Positions 15,701 through 29,222 of a stretch of DNA of 64,000 nt are shown here, piece by piece. The translations under genes and the position numbers were made by a program. The notes under the pieces were generated by a model that saw only the letters and a list, made by a program, of their open reading frames with translations, made no database searches and was not told the origin of the DNA. The first letter of the stretch is position 1, and each line of letters opens with the position of its first letter. The stretch is taken from contig NZ_CP067041.1 in NCBI RefSeq assembly GCF_016599855.1, positions 6,510,001 to 6,574,000 of the forward strand, given 5' to 3'. This DNA is from Bradyrhizobium diazoefficiens (GTDB taxonomy: Bacteria; Pseudomonadota; Alphaproteobacteria; Rhizobiales; Xanthobacteraceae).

Positions 15701-17491
15701 ATGGAAAGACGTCTGGCTGCCATCGTCTGCGCCGATGTCGCCGGCTATTCGCGGATGATGGGCACCGACGAGGCCGGTACCCATGCCGTCTTCAAGGCCC
15801 ATCGCAGCGCGATCCACCCCATCATTCTCAATCATGGCGGCCGTGTCGTCAAAAACACCGGCGACGGCTTCCTGCTGGAGTTTCCCTCCATCGTGGGCGC
15901 CACACAAGCCGCAATCGCGATGCAGGTGCTGATGGCGGAGCGCAACCACCATCTGCCCGCCGACCGCGCCATGCAGTTTCGGCTCGGCATCCATATGGGC
16001 GACGTCATCGCCGATGAAGACGAGGTGTTCGGTGACGACGTCAATATTGCCGTCCGTCTGGAATCGGTGGCGAGCCCCGGCGGGTTCGCGATCTCGGTCA
16101 AGGCCTACCGCGAGGCAAGCAAGCATCTGACCGTGCCGCTGGTCGATGCCGGCAACCACCGGTTCAAGAACATCAAGGAGCCGGTCGGGGTCTTCACCTG
16201 GTCGCCGGAGGGTGCGCAGGCCGCACAGGTCATGGATGTCCCGGCCATGGCGCAGCAGTACCGCACCGCGATCGTAGGCGTGCTGCCCTTCGCCAATCTC
16301 AGCGATTCCCAGGACGAATATTTCTCGGACGGCCTGACCGAGGACCTGATCCACGCGCTGTCGCTGCAATCGTTCTACCGCGTGCTGAGCCGCAACTCGA
16401 CCTTCGCGTTCAAGGGCAAAAATGCAAGCACCCGCGTGATCGCGCGCGAGATCGACGCCACCTATCTGATCCAGGGCTCGGTGCGGCGCGCCGGAGCCAA
16501 GATCCGCGTCACCGCCGAGCTGATCGCGCCGGAAACCGGCGAGCAGCTCTGGACCGGCCGCTACGACCGCGACATCGGCGAGCTCTTTGCGATGCAGGAC
16601 GAGATCACGACAAACCTGTCCGCCGCCATCGCCACCGAGATCGTCCGGGCCGAAGCCTCCGCGCCGGCGCGGCCCACTACCGACGTCAGCGCCTGGGACC
16701 GTTTCCTCAAAGGTCTGTCGCATTATTACCGGCTGACCAAGGAGGACCACGTCGCCGCCATCGCGCTGTTCAGGGAGGCGATCGCCCTCGACCCAAACCT
16801 GTCGATCGCACACGCCTATCTCGCCACCATCCAGATCCAGAGCATTCAGTTCGGCTGGATCAAGGGCACGCGCGAGATGTGGGCCGAGGCGATGGGTCTT
16901 GCCGAAGCCAGCGTGCGGCTCGACCCGCGCTCCTCCTTCGCGTTTTCGATCCTATCCTGGGTTCAGGGAATGGAAGGGAATTATGAGGCCGCGATGGACG
17001 CCGCCAAGCGCGCGGTCGCCCTTAATCCCTATGATATGGGCGCACGCGGCGTACTCGGCATCTGTCACTTCATCATCGGCGAGCACCGGCAGGCCATCGA
17101 GCTGTTTTCGATGGCGGCGCAGCGCGGCAACAGCGACCCGCGCTATCAATGGGCGGCGCTGAACGCCTTCAGCCACTATCTCGTCGGCCAGTATGACGCG
17201 ACCTTATCGTGGGCCCGCGAGCAGCTCTACGTCAACCCGAACCACATGCAGGCGCTGGCGATCCGCGCCGCGGCGCTGGCGCAGCTGCAGCGGCCCGGCG
17301 AGGCGATCGAGGCCACCCGCGTGCTCATGAGCAACTACCCGACCTTGAATGTCGACCGTCACTTGCGGAATTTTCGCTGGAAGCGGCCCGAGGACATCGC
17401 GCATTACCGCGAGGGGCTTCTGAAGGCGGGCGTGCCGGCCAGCAAGTTCACTTTGGTGCAGAGCGACGTCAGACGGGCCGCCGAATCCTGA
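15701..17491 (+). CDS. class III adenylate/guanylate cyclase-like protein with TPR domain
   Basis: A 596-residue cytoplasmic protein. Residues 1-165 are a class III cyclase homology domain: AAIVCADVAGYSRMM carries the first metal aspartate and NTGDGFLLEF the second. About residues 185-310 form a TolB-like module (IVGVLPFANLSDSQDEYFSDG to LWTGRYDRD). The rest is a helical TPR array (for example AVALNPYDMGARGVLGICHF). This architecture is a large, mostly uncharacterised family in Bradyrhizobium. Start 15701 is preferred over 15686 because conserved proteins begin MERRLAAIVCADV. Cyclase activity is plausible from the two aspartates. The TPR part likely binds proteins or signals. Confidence 0.88.
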   Translation: MERRLAAIVCADVAGYSRMMGTDEAGTHAVFKAHRSAIHPIILNHGGRVVKNTGDGFLLEFPSIVGATQAAIAMQVLMAERNHHLPADRAMQFRLGIHMGDVIADEDEVFGDDVNIAVRLESVASPGGFAISVKAYREASKHLTVPLVDAGNHRFKNIKEPVGVFTWSPEGAQAAQVMDVPAMAQQYRTAIVGVLPFANLSDSQDEYFSDGLTEDLIHALSLQSFYRVLSRNSTFAFKGKNASTRVIAREIDATYLIQGSVRRAGAKIRVTAELIAPETGEQLWTGRYDRDIGELFAMQDEITTNLSAAIATEIVRAEASAPARPTTDVSAWDRFLKGLSHYYRLTKEDHVAAIALFREAIALDPNLSIAHAYLATIQIQSIQFGWIKGTREMWAEAMGLAEASVRLDPRSSFAFSILSWVQGMEGNYEAAMDAAKRAVALNPYDMGARGVLGICHFIIGEHRQAIELFSMAAQRGNSDPRYQWAALNAFSHYLVGQYDATLSWAREQLYVNPNHMQALAIRAAALAQLQRPGEAIEATRVLMSNYPTLNVDRHLRNFRWKRPEDIAHYREGLLKAGVPASKFTLVQSDVRRAAES

Positions 17492-17660
17492 GGGCAGTTC
17501 TGGCCTCGCGCCCGGCTTTATTGACACCCGAGTGAATTCAGCCACACTTCGTCACACGCTGAAGTAGTATAGCCTTTCTGCGTCCGCACTGTTCGTTAGG
17601 ACTTTCCGCGCTTGATCGGCGGCTCCTTTTCGCGATCCATTTGTTTCAGGACTTTGCCCG

Positions 17661-20426
17661 ATGGATAACCTCCGCAAGAAGCCTTACGACCCCTCAATCG
17701 AAGTCTCGCCGAACAATCCCTGCCCCTTCCTGCGCGGCCTCGTCGGCGAAGGCTTTGTCGACGGCGGGACCGTCCCGCTCACCGCGCTATCGCAGACCAT
17801 CGCCAACGCGAGCGGCGAAAAAGGGCCGAAGAAAATCTTCGCCCGCATTCAGGTCCGCGGGGTGGCATTGATCGCCAACGGAGCCGGTCACATCCTGAAG
17901 AGCATCTGGTCCGGCGCGCAGCTCGATGCCTTGCGCGGGGGCCCCCTCGACAAGCGCGGCGCCGGCTCACGCATTCTCGGCATCGACGGCAAGGTCAACG
18001 AGGACGAGATCGCGCGGCTTGCGAGCTTCGGCCGGGCCTACACCGATCCGGAGACCGGGAGCAGCGAGCCCGGTCTCAATGCCTCCGAAATCGGCGTCTT
18101 CATGAGCGACAACCTCAAGCGCGCCGGCGCCGCCGCGCGCTGGTACTATCCGCTGCTGATGAAATTCGAATGGCCGATCCTGTTGAAGATCATGGGCAAG
18201 GGCAAGGGCGAGGATCGCTATCTCAGCCTCGCCGACGTGCGCGCGCTGATCAACGAGCGCAGCTTCCCCGACCGTATCAACCAGCGGCTGATCTCGCAGC
18301 CGGTCCTGTCAGCCTGCGCGCTCAGGTTTCGCTGGGCGCTCGGGATTGTCGCGGCCCTCATCGCCGCCGGTCTTGTCGCCCTCGTTGCCGTCGCCGAATT
18401 CCCCAATCAGGTTCGCGCCATGCTGCCGCAGCAGGGCATCCTCGTGAACCTGCTGCCGCCGCCCTTGCCCAAGCTCCCGGAGACGAAGGCGGCCTACTGG
18501 CTCGAGCAGAACTGGTCGCTGAAGGACCGGCACTGGTTCCACCATGCCAGCCAGGGCACCGCGACCTTCCCGGTGCCCTATGAGTGGTTCATGGCGCTGG
18601 AGCAGCCGCGCCTTCGCCTGTTCTCGCAGCCGGGCATGATGAAGGACAGCGCCTATCTCGAGCGCTTCGGTTTCATCCCGAGCCCGCAATCGATCCAGAC
18701 CGATGCGACGACGCTGCGGCGCTACGGCTACGCCAATGTCTACGAGACGACGCAGGTGTCGGACTGGTCGACCAATTGGACCTCGGCGGAGAATGTCGAC
18801 GGCCTGCCGGTCGGCTTCGCGCGCATGACCGGCGTCGTCGACCCCGCCACGGGCCGGCGCGAAGAGGACAAGATCGGCCTGACCTGCGCGGCCTGCCATA
18901 CCGGCCAGATCCATTATCAGGGCATCGACGTCCGCTTCGACGGCGGCCCGGCGATGACGGATTTGAAGAAGCTCGAGCTCTCGACCGGCCTGTCGATCGA
19001 GTACACGCTGCACGTCCCCTTCCGCTTCCGGCGCTTCGCCGATCGCGTGCTCGGCCCCGACGCCAGCAAGGCGGACCGCGATGCGCTCAAGCAGAAGCTC
19101 AGTGCGATCGGCGGCTTCCTGGTCAACTGGGCGCAAACCCAGCAAAAGACCGTGGAAGCCAAGAAGACCTGGAACGGCAGGCAGCAGAAGGATACCGAGG
19201 AGGGGTTCGGCCGCCTCGACGCGCTCAACCGTATCGGCAACCAGGTGTTCTCGCAGGATCTCGCACTGAGCGGGATCAAGGGATTCGAGAAGAACCTGCA
19301 TGCCCAGGATGCGCCGGTCAGCTACCCCGCGATCTGGACCGTGCCGTGGTTCAAGTTCGCCCAATATGACGCTTCAATCGAGCAGCCGCTGATCCGGAAT
19401 GCCGGTGAAGCCCTCGGCGTGACCGCGTTGCTCAATTTGTCCGACGCTTATCCGGAGGACAGGCTGTGGCGGTCCTCGGTCCATATCAACACGCTCGGCT
19501 GGATCGAGGAGTTGCTCAGAGGCCCTGATCCGTTCAAGGCGGCCGATCCCGCCGCCGAGAAGAAGTTCGGCGGCCTATTGTCGCCAAAATGGCCGTCGCA
19601 GATTCTCGGCGACGCATGGCGGATCGATCCGACCAAGATCGAGAATGGCCGCAAGATCTACGCCGAGATGTGTTCCGGATGCCATTTGCCCGCGATCGAT
19701 ACCCCGGCCTTCTGGTCCTCTGGACATTGGGAGCCGAGCGGCGACAGCAAGGTGCTGAACGCGGTGACGATTCCCCTCAAGGAGATCCAGACCGATCCTG
19801 AACAGTCCCTCGTCCTCAGCAAGAGGGTCGTCGACGTGCCCGGCTTCCTAAAGGTGAATACGGCCGACCTGCAGAAATGGTGGCAATGCAATATCCCGAC
19901 TGCGAGCGCCTCGCCCAACGAGATGGTCTACGCGCTCGGCCTCATGACGGTGGTCGACCTCGTCGCCCGCAAATGGATGGACGATGAGAAGGTGCCGGAC
20001 GCCGAGCGGGCGAAGATTTGGAATCTCGCGCGCAAGAACTGCCTCAATCCGGCGCCCGATCCGCGCTATCGGGCACGCCCGCTGAACGGCATCTGGGCCA
20101 CGGCGCCTTATCTGCACAACGGTTCGGTGCCTTCGCTGTACTGGCTCCTAAAGCCGCAGCACGAACGTCCGACGAGCTTTTGCATGGGCCGCCGCGACTA
20201 TGATCCCGTGACCGTCGGTTTTGCGGTCACCCCTGGCGAGCGGTGCAAGACGGGCGAAACGGAGTTCTCGGCGGGGTCGGAGAAGGATCCGATCCAGGGC
20301 AACAGTGTGCTCGGCCATTCCTTTGAGCTCAAGCAAGGCGAAGCGAAGCACGACGGCGCGATCGGCCGCATGTTCAAGGACGATGCTGAGCGCTACGATT
20401 TGATCGAGTATCTGAAGACGCTGTGA
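17661..20426 (+). CDS. membrane-anchored dihaem cytochrome c, RoxA/peroxidase-like, with N-terminal extension
   Basis: A 921-residue protein in three parts. Residues 1-215 form a cytoplasmic domain with no recognised fold (NPCPFLRGLVGEGFVDGGTV near 14-33, GAGSRILGIDGKVNEDEIA near 105). One membrane helix (WALGIVAALIAAGLVALVAV) lies near 227-246. The periplasmic part carries two haem c sites: CAACH (C409, C412, H413) and CSGCH (C671, C674, H675). Spacing and the surrounding GRQQKDTEEGFGRLDALNRIGNQVF-type segment resemble dihaem cytochrome c peroxidases and RoxA-like oxygenases. Electron source and substrate are unknown. The fusion to a large cytoplasmic module is unusual. ATG 17661 is the only sensible start. 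Upstream is the cyclase gene, with a 169-base gap. Confidence 0.82.
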   Translation: MDNLRKKPYDPSIEVSPNNPCPFLRGLVGEGFVDGGTVPLTALSQTIANASGEKGPKKIFARIQVRGVALIANGAGHILKSIWSGAQLDALRGGPLDKRGAGSRILGIDGKVNEDEIARLASFGRAYTDPETGSSEPGLNASEIGVFMSDNLKRAGAAARWYYPLLMKFEWPILLKIMGKGKGEDRYLSLADVRALINERSFPDRINQRLISQPVLSACALRFRWALGIVAALIAAGLVALVAVAEFPNQVRAMLPQQGILVNLLPPPLPKLPETKAAYWLEQNWSLKDRHWFHHASQGTATFPVPYEWFMALEQPRLRLFSQPGMMKDSAYLERFGFIPSPQSIQTDATTLRRYGYANVYETTQVSDWSTNWTSAENVDGLPVGFARMTGVVDPATGRREEDKIGLTCAACHTGQIHYQGIDVRFDGGPAMTDLKKLELSTGLSIEYTLHVPFRFRRFADRVLGPDASKADRDALKQKLSAIGGFLVNWAQTQQKTVEAKKTWNGRQQKDTEEGFGRLDALNRIGNQVFSQDLALSGIKGFEKNLHAQDAPVSYPAIWTVPWFKFAQYDASIEQPLIRNAGEALGVTALLNLSDAYPEDRLWRSSVHINTLGWIEELLRGPDPFKAADPAAEKKFGGLLSPKWPSQILGDAWRIDPTKIENGRKIYAEMCSGCHLPAIDTPAFWSSGHWEPSGDSKVLNAVTIPLKEIQTDPEQSLVLSKRVVDVPGFLKVNTADLQKWWQCNIPTASASPNEMVYALGLMTVVDLVARKWMDDEKVPDAERAKIWNLARKNCLNPAPDPRYRARPLNGIWATAPYLHNGSVPSLYWLLKPQHERPTSFCMGRRDYDPVTVGFAVTPGERCKTGETEFSAGSEKDPIQGNSVLGHSFELKQGEAKHDGAIGRMFKDDAERYDLIEYLKTL

Positions 20427-20488
20427 GCTGCCGTTCCACCTCTCCCCGCAAGCGGGGCGAGGGAGCACACCGTCAGTGCCGCTCCTGC

Positions 20489-21436
20489 TCACTTGAACAG
20501 CGGCGTGCCCGGCACGAACGCGTCGAACGCGGCCCAGAACTGGGAGCGATAGCGGTCCTGCTCCTGCAGGATCTCGTGCTTCGAGCCGGCGATCACGAGA
20601 TGGGAGCCGGCGCGCAAATGGTAGGCGAACTCCTCGATCGCCGCGGTCGAAACCACGGTGTCGTTGGAGGCCGCCAGCATCAGGATCGGCTGGCGGATCT
20701 CGGACGGGTAGTTCGTGCCCTTGAAGGTATGCATCGCGCGGAAGGCGGTATCGGCCCAGGCGACCGTCGGTGACGCGAGGCCAAGCGTCGGGTCCTCTTC
20801 CAGGATCGCGGCGTTGCGTGCATAGCGCACGGGATCGCTGGTCAGGGGATTGTTGATGAAGGAGGACAGGCCGGTGAGCTGGTCGCTGCCGCCGGGCACG
20901 TAACCAGCGCCCCGCCCCAGCATGCGCATCGTCTTCAACAGCGCCCGCACCGGAAATGAGGTGGCGCGACCGGGAAGATCGATCATCGGCGCCGACAGCA
21001 CCATGCGGTCGAACCAGCGCTTGCCGGCATGCGCGAGCCGCAGCAGCACCGCGCCGCCCATGGAATGGGCCAGCGCGAAGAATGGCGGCGGACAATCCGG
21101 CAGGACTACCTGCTGCACGAACGTCTCAACGTCGATCTCATAATCGGCGAAGTTGCGCACATAGCCCTTGCGCGGATCGCGCAGGCGGCGCGCGGAATGG
21201 CCCTGCCCGCGCCAGTCGATCATCGCCACCGCAAAGCCGCGGTCGCGCAAATCGCGCACGGTCTCGAAATATTTCTCGATCTGCTCGCTGCGCCCGGTGA
21301 AGACGCAGACGGTTCCCTTGCGGTTCGCCGGCGGCGCCCAGCGCGCGAAGCGCAGCTCGACCCCATCAGGCGTCTTGATGGTGCCGCTGACGACGTCTTC
21401 GGGCACGGGATTGGACGGAATCGAGACCAGCGTCAT
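20489..21436 (-). CDS. alpha/beta hydrolase, lysophospholipase-like
   Basis: A 315-residue alpha/beta hydrolase resembling PldB/monoacylglycerol lipase types. The oxyanion region is IDWRGQGHSAR, the nucleophile elbow AHSMGG (Ser near residue 116) and the catalytic histidine is in AGSKHEIL (near 287), with an aspartate in AASNDTVV. No signal peptide is present, so it is probably cytoplasmic. I start at MTLVSIPSN (21436). The frame stays open to 21538, so a 34-residue N-terminal extension cannot be excluded. It converges on the dihaem gene and is divergent from the Hsp20 gene. The substrate is probably a lysophospholipid or carboxylic ester. Confidence 0.87.
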   Translation of the reverse strand: MTLVSIPSNPVPEDVVSGTIKTPDGVELRFARWAPPANRKGTVCVFTGRSEQIEKYFETVRDLRDRGFAVAMIDWRGQGHSARRLRDPRKGYVRNFADYEIDVETFVQQVVLPDCPPPFFALAHSMGGAVLLRLAHAGKRWFDRMVLSAPMIDLPGRATSFPVRALLKTMRMLGRGAGYVPGGSDQLTGLSSFINNPLTSDPVRYARNAAILEEDPTLGLASPTVAWADTAFRAMHTFKGTNYPSEIRQPILMLAASNDTVVSTAAIEEFAYHLRAGSHLVIAGSKHEILQEQDRYRSQFWAAFDAFVPGTPLFK

Positions 21437-21545
21437 GTTAAAGGGCTTGAGCACCAAGTGCCGCAAATCAAGGGGCGGGAGCGCCGAAAAGGCGCCGCTA
21501 CCGCCCTCTTGAACGCCGTCTGGACTCACCCATATCACTTCAGTG

Positions 21546-21653
21546 CAGGCCGCTACCAGTGTTTCGGAACCGGAACATCAGGCTGCACACAGACTAAGCC
21601 CGGCCCGATTGGCGGGCGGGTTGCCAAACAGTCGCTCAATGGAGGACTTGACT
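21546..21653 (+). promoter_or_regulatory. ROSE-like RNA thermometer in the Hsp20 leader
   Basis: The 5' leader of the hsp20 gene ends in TCGCT-CAATGG-AGGA directly before the start. This is the ROSE signature, U(U/C)GCU paired across the AGGA Shine-Dalgarno. An upstream hairpin GCCCG / CGGGC (about 21600-21621) completes the usual layout. In Bradyrhizobium, ROSE elements melt at heat-shock temperature to release the ribosome site of small heat-shock genes. The upstream limit is approximate. Confidence 0.6.
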
Positions 21654-22118
21654 ATGCGTACCTATGATCTGACCCCCTTCTATCGTTCCACCGTCGGCTT
21701 CGACCGCCTCTTCAACCTGCTCGACCAGGCAGGATCTGACGGCAGCCCCGGCTATCCCCCCTACAATATCGAGCGCACCGGCGAGAACGCCTACCGCATC
21801 ACAGTTGCGGTCTCCGGCTTCGCCAAGGACGAGCTCTCCATCGTCGCGAAGGAAAACACGCTGACGATCAAGGGCGAGAAAGTCGCAGGCGAGAACTCGA
21901 AATCCGAAGTGCTCTATCGCGGCATCGCCGCCCGCGCCTTCGAGCGCGCCTTCCAGCTTGCCGACTTTGTGCAGGTGAAGGACGCCTCGCTCGAGAACGG
22001 GCTGCTCCATGTCGACCTCGTGCGCGAGATTCCCGAAGCCAAGAAGCCGCGCCAGATCGCGATCAACACCGGCGCTGCGAAGGCGCAGGTGATCGAGAGC
22101 TCGGCGCAAGCTGCCTAA
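21654..22118 (+). CDS. small heat-shock protein, Hsp20/IbpA family
   Basis: A 154-residue class A rhizobial small heat-shock protein. The N-terminal MRTYDLTPFYRSTVGFDRLF is followed by the alpha-crystallin domain from PPYNIERTGENAYRI (about residue 35) to the ARAFERAFQLADFVQV strand, with the conserved ENGLLHVDLVREIPE near residue 115. The protein is an ATP-independent holdase that keeps unfolding proteins soluble. ATG 21654 follows GGAGG inside a ROSE-like RNA thermometer, so heat induction at the level of translation is expected. A strong terminator follows its stop. Confidence 0.93.
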   Translation: MRTYDLTPFYRSTVGFDRLFNLLDQAGSDGSPGYPPYNIERTGENAYRITVAVSGFAKDELSIVAKENTLTIKGEKVAGENSKSEVLYRGIAARAFERAFQLADFVQVKDASLENGLLHVDLVREIPEAKKPRQIAINTGAAKAQVIESSAQAA

Positions 22119-22143
22119 GCACCCGCGCCATTTCCGAGTTGCG

Positions 22144-22174
22144 AAACGTCCCGGTGCCCCCGGGGCGTTTTTTT
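22144..22174 (+). terminator. rho-independent terminator after hsp20
   Basis: AACGTCCCGG, a short loop, then CCCGGGGCGTT form a GC-rich stem directly followed by seven T, about 26 bases after the hsp20 stop. Confidence 0.8.
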
Positions 22175-22271
22175 GTATTGCACTGCATCACAGAGCGGTG
22201 AAGAAGCGTAACGCCATCGCCTCGCGCTCCGTCCTTTGGATATCGCACCCAAAACAAGACGGAGAACGATC

Positions 22272-23042
22272 ATGTCACTTTGGCGCAGCCTTTTCGTCGC
22301 CGCGAGCCTGCTGGCGGCTCCCATCAGCCTCGCCCATGCGCAGACGCCGCAGACGGTGAAGGCGAAGAACGTCGTGCTGGTGCACGGCGCCTGGGCCGAC
22401 GGGTCGAGCTGGTCGGAGGTGATCCCGATCCTCCAGGCCGCAGGACTTCACGTGACCGCCGTACAGAATCCGCTGTCGTCGCTCGCGGACTCCGTCGAGG
22501 CGACCGAGCGCGCGCTGGCCGAGCAGGACGGGCCGACTGTGCTGGTCGCGCATTCCTGGGGCGGCACCGTGATCAGCCAGGTCGGCACCGACCCGAAGGT
22601 CGCCGGCCTCGTCTACATCGCCGCACGCGCTCCCGATGCGAACGAGGATTTCGTCGCGCTGTCGAAGCAGTTTCCGACCGGCCCTGTGCGCGCCGGCATC
22701 GTCGAGCGCGACGGCTATACCAAGCTGTCGGAAGACGCCTTCCTGAAATATTTCGCCAACGGCGTCGCGCCGGAACGCGCGAAGGAGCTCTATGCGGTGC
22801 AATGGCCGACGGCCGCCTCGATCTTCGCCGGCCGCACCACTGAAGCCGCCTGGCGTTCCAAGCCGAGCTGGTACGCGGTGTCGAAAAACGACGGCACCAT
22901 CAATCCGGACTTCGAGCGCTTCCTCGCCAAGCGCATGAACGCAATCACTGTCGAGCTCGACGCTGGCCATCTCTCGCTGGTGTCGCACTCGAAGGAGGTC
23001 GCGAACCTGATCCTGGAGGCGGCGAGGTATCCGCGGAGCTGA
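22272..23042 (+). CDS. exported alpha/beta hydrolase
   Basis: A 256-residue alpha/beta hydrolase with an N-terminal signal peptide (SLFVAASLLAAPISLAHA, cleavage likely after residue 21). The fold starts VVLVHGAWADGSSW. The nucleophile elbow is AHSWGG (Ser near 103) and the catalytic histidine is in DAGHLSLV near the end. It is the periplasmic EstC/salicylate-esterase-like type common in soil bacteria. The substrate is unknown. Start 22272 is set by the signal peptide and by GGAG just upstream. Its own gene has no neighbours on the same strand apart from hsp20 upstream, which ends in a terminator. Confidence 0.88.
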   Translation: MSLWRSLFVAASLLAAPISLAHAQTPQTVKAKNVVLVHGAWADGSSWSEVIPILQAAGLHVTAVQNPLSSLADSVEATERALAEQDGPTVLVAHSWGGTVISQVGTDPKVAGLVYIAARAPDANEDFVALSKQFPTGPVRAGIVERDGYTKLSEDAFLKYFANGVAPERAKELYAVQWPTAASIFAGRTTEAAWRSKPSWYAVSKNDGTINPDFERFLAKRMNAITVELDAGHLSLVSHSKEVANLILEAARYPRS

Positions 23043-23060
23043 AGCGCTGTCGCGGTGACG

Positions 23061-23089
23061 AAAAGCGCCCGAGATTTTCGGGCGCTTTT
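23061..23089. terminator. bidirectional terminator between convergent genes
   Basis: AAAAGCGCCCGA / TCGGGCGCTTTT is a near-perfect stem with A and T tracts on both sides. It serves the hydrolase gene on the plus strand and the proline-rich protein gene on the minus strand. Confidence 0.85.
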
Positions 23090-23101
23090 GTTTGCGCGGA
23101 T

Positions 23102-23842
23102 CTAATCCAGCCCCTGCGCCGCCGGCATTTCCTGCGTCGGCAGGATCGTTGCGGCCGGCTTGGCCTGGCCGACGGTCGGAGCCGCGGCTTGCGGCGCTTG
23201 TACAGCGGCAGTCTGCTGCGGGGCCTGAGCCTGCGGCGTCGTCTGCTCCGCGGGCTTCGCGGCGACAACCGGCGCCTCGCCGCGGTGCGGAGCCATCTTG
23301 GGCAATGGCACGGTACGGCTGGCGACATGCGGGATCGGAGCTGGCGGGCGCGGCGGGCCGCTGCGGACCAGGGTCGGCGGCGGCAGCGCGCTTTGCGGGC
23401 GGTAAGGTACAACCGCGGGCTCCTCGTAGATGGGGGCCATGCCATAGGCGTCGGCGGCCGGCATGAAGCGCAAGATCCGTCCGTCCCGCGCGTCGATCAC
23501 GAGCCGGCCATCGTCGCCGCGGCGGTCGATCACCGCGATGGTGTAGACGGCGCCGCGCAGGTGCGGGATGCCGAGCGGCGAGAAGCCGTTGTCGCGGAGC
23601 ACCGCGTAGACCTCGGTGGCCGGCAGCAGTGCCGGCGCCGGACCGCGGCCCTCGTGGTCATAGCCGTAACCGTAGCGCGGGAGCGGTGGTGGCGCGGCTT
23701 CTGGCGGTGCATAGGGTCCGTCGAAATCCGACACCGCGATCATGGCGCCGCCGGAAATATCCCTCGCCGGAACTTGCGCCCGAGCAGCGTTTGCAGCCAG
23801 CGCCAGCGTGGCAGCGGCCACACATCCTGTGAAAAACTTCAT
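23102..23842 (-). CDS. secreted proline/alanine-rich protein with PepSY-like core
   Basis: A 246-residue exported protein of unknown function. It has a signal peptide (MKFFTGCVAAATLALAANAARA), a short folded core around residues 75-130 (LLPATEVYAVLRDNGFSPLG, later LVIDARDGRILRFMPA) that resembles PepSY-type folds, and a long disordered tail rich in Pro, Ala and Gln (QTTPQAQAPQQTAAVQAPQA). Such tails commonly span the periplasm or bind the cell wall. I start at MKFF (23842), not the ATG three codons earlier. The gene is isolated: gltB is divergent and a shared terminator follows. Confidence 0.75.
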   Translation of the reverse strand: MKFFTGCVAAATLALAANAARAQVPARDISGGAMIAVSDFDGPYAPPEAAPPPLPRYGYGYDHEGRGPAPALLPATEVYAVLRDNGFSPLGIPHLRGAVYTIAVIDRRGDDGRLVIDARDGRILRFMPAADAYGMAPIYEEPAVVPYRPQSALPPPTLVRSGPPRPPAPIPHVASRTVPLPKMAPHRGEAPVVAAKPAEQTTPQAQAPQQTAAVQAPQAAAPTVGQAKPAATILPTQEMPAAQGLD

Positions 23843-24331
23843 GGTCAACACGCTCCTGTCAGGCCCCCGGATGACTTGCGCTTTCGCTTCTTGCGGCGTG
23901 GCGCGCTTTTCGAAGGGCTAATCCGAAGCTTCATTCGGGATTTCGGCGTCTGCAGGGCCGGATCAGGGCGCGTTTGCCTCAAAACCGGGGCCGCGCAACT
24001 TTTGGAAAGCGATTGATTGACATATCGGGAATCGGGACTTCCGCGCGCTTGTGTGATAGACAAAAATTTGGCAAGGTGATGGTTAGGACAGGAAGACTGT
24101 CTCAATTTTGCTCGCGGTTCCGGCACAGGAATTGCAGCGAAAACCGGCACTTTCAAGCGCCGGCAAGGTACCAGGCAAAGCCGTTCTCGGGGACGAAGAA
24201 CGCCTTGGCCTGAATTTAAGAAAATGCGGCTCGCAGCGGACGAGCGGTGACCCAGAGGCGGGTGCCGCGGAACGCCCAAGGTGCGCCGAAGATGGTGGTG
24301 AGACAGCTTGCCGCATGGAGAGGACGAGGAC
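23843..24331. other. intergenic region between the proline-rich protein gene and gltB
   Basis: About 490 bases with no convincing gene on either strand. It includes a candidate sigma-54 promoter for gltB (24121-24136), a small inverted repeat (CCGGCACTTTCAAGCGCCGG) and the gltB ribosome site GAGGACGAGGA. A TTGACA (24017) has no partner -10 at the right distance. Confidence 0.5.
24121..24136 (+). promoter_or_regulatory. candidate sigma-54 promoter of gltB
   Basis: CGGCACA-GGAA-TTGCA fits the -24/-12 consensus (TGGCACG, four bases, TTGCW) except for the first T, with GG and GC at exact spacing. It is about 195 bases before the gltB start. Nitrogen control of glutamate synthase through NtrC would make sense. 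This is a sequence match only. Confidence 0.4.
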
Positions 24332-29065
<4,734 letters not shown>

Positions 29066-29070
29066 TAGAA

Positions 29071-29181
29071 GGCCTCATGGTGAGGAGGCGCAAAGCGCCG
29101 TCTCGAACCCATGAGACCACCATCCGGGCCTTCATCCTTCGAGACGCGGCGCGAAAGTGCGCCGCTCCTCAGGATGAGGAG
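29071..29181. repeat. palindromic intergenic repeat, family A, between gltB and gltD
   Basis: GGCCTCATGGTGAGGAGGCG with GTCTCGAACCCATGAG on the left. TTCATCCTTCGAGACGCGGCGC with GCGCCGCTCCTCAGGATGAGGA on the right. The inner pair GCGGCGCGAAAGTGCGCCGC is a strong hairpin. It is the same family as 1263-1367. Lying inside an operon, it may tune gltD expression or mRNA stability. Confidence 0.75.
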
Positions 29182-29222
29182 TGAGAGACAGAACGACTAA
29201 AACGGCAGGGACTTCGGGTTTA

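Noticed and set aside
24017..24060. TTGACA as a -35 box for gltB
   Set aside because: No acceptable -10 hexamer lies 16-18 bases downstream.
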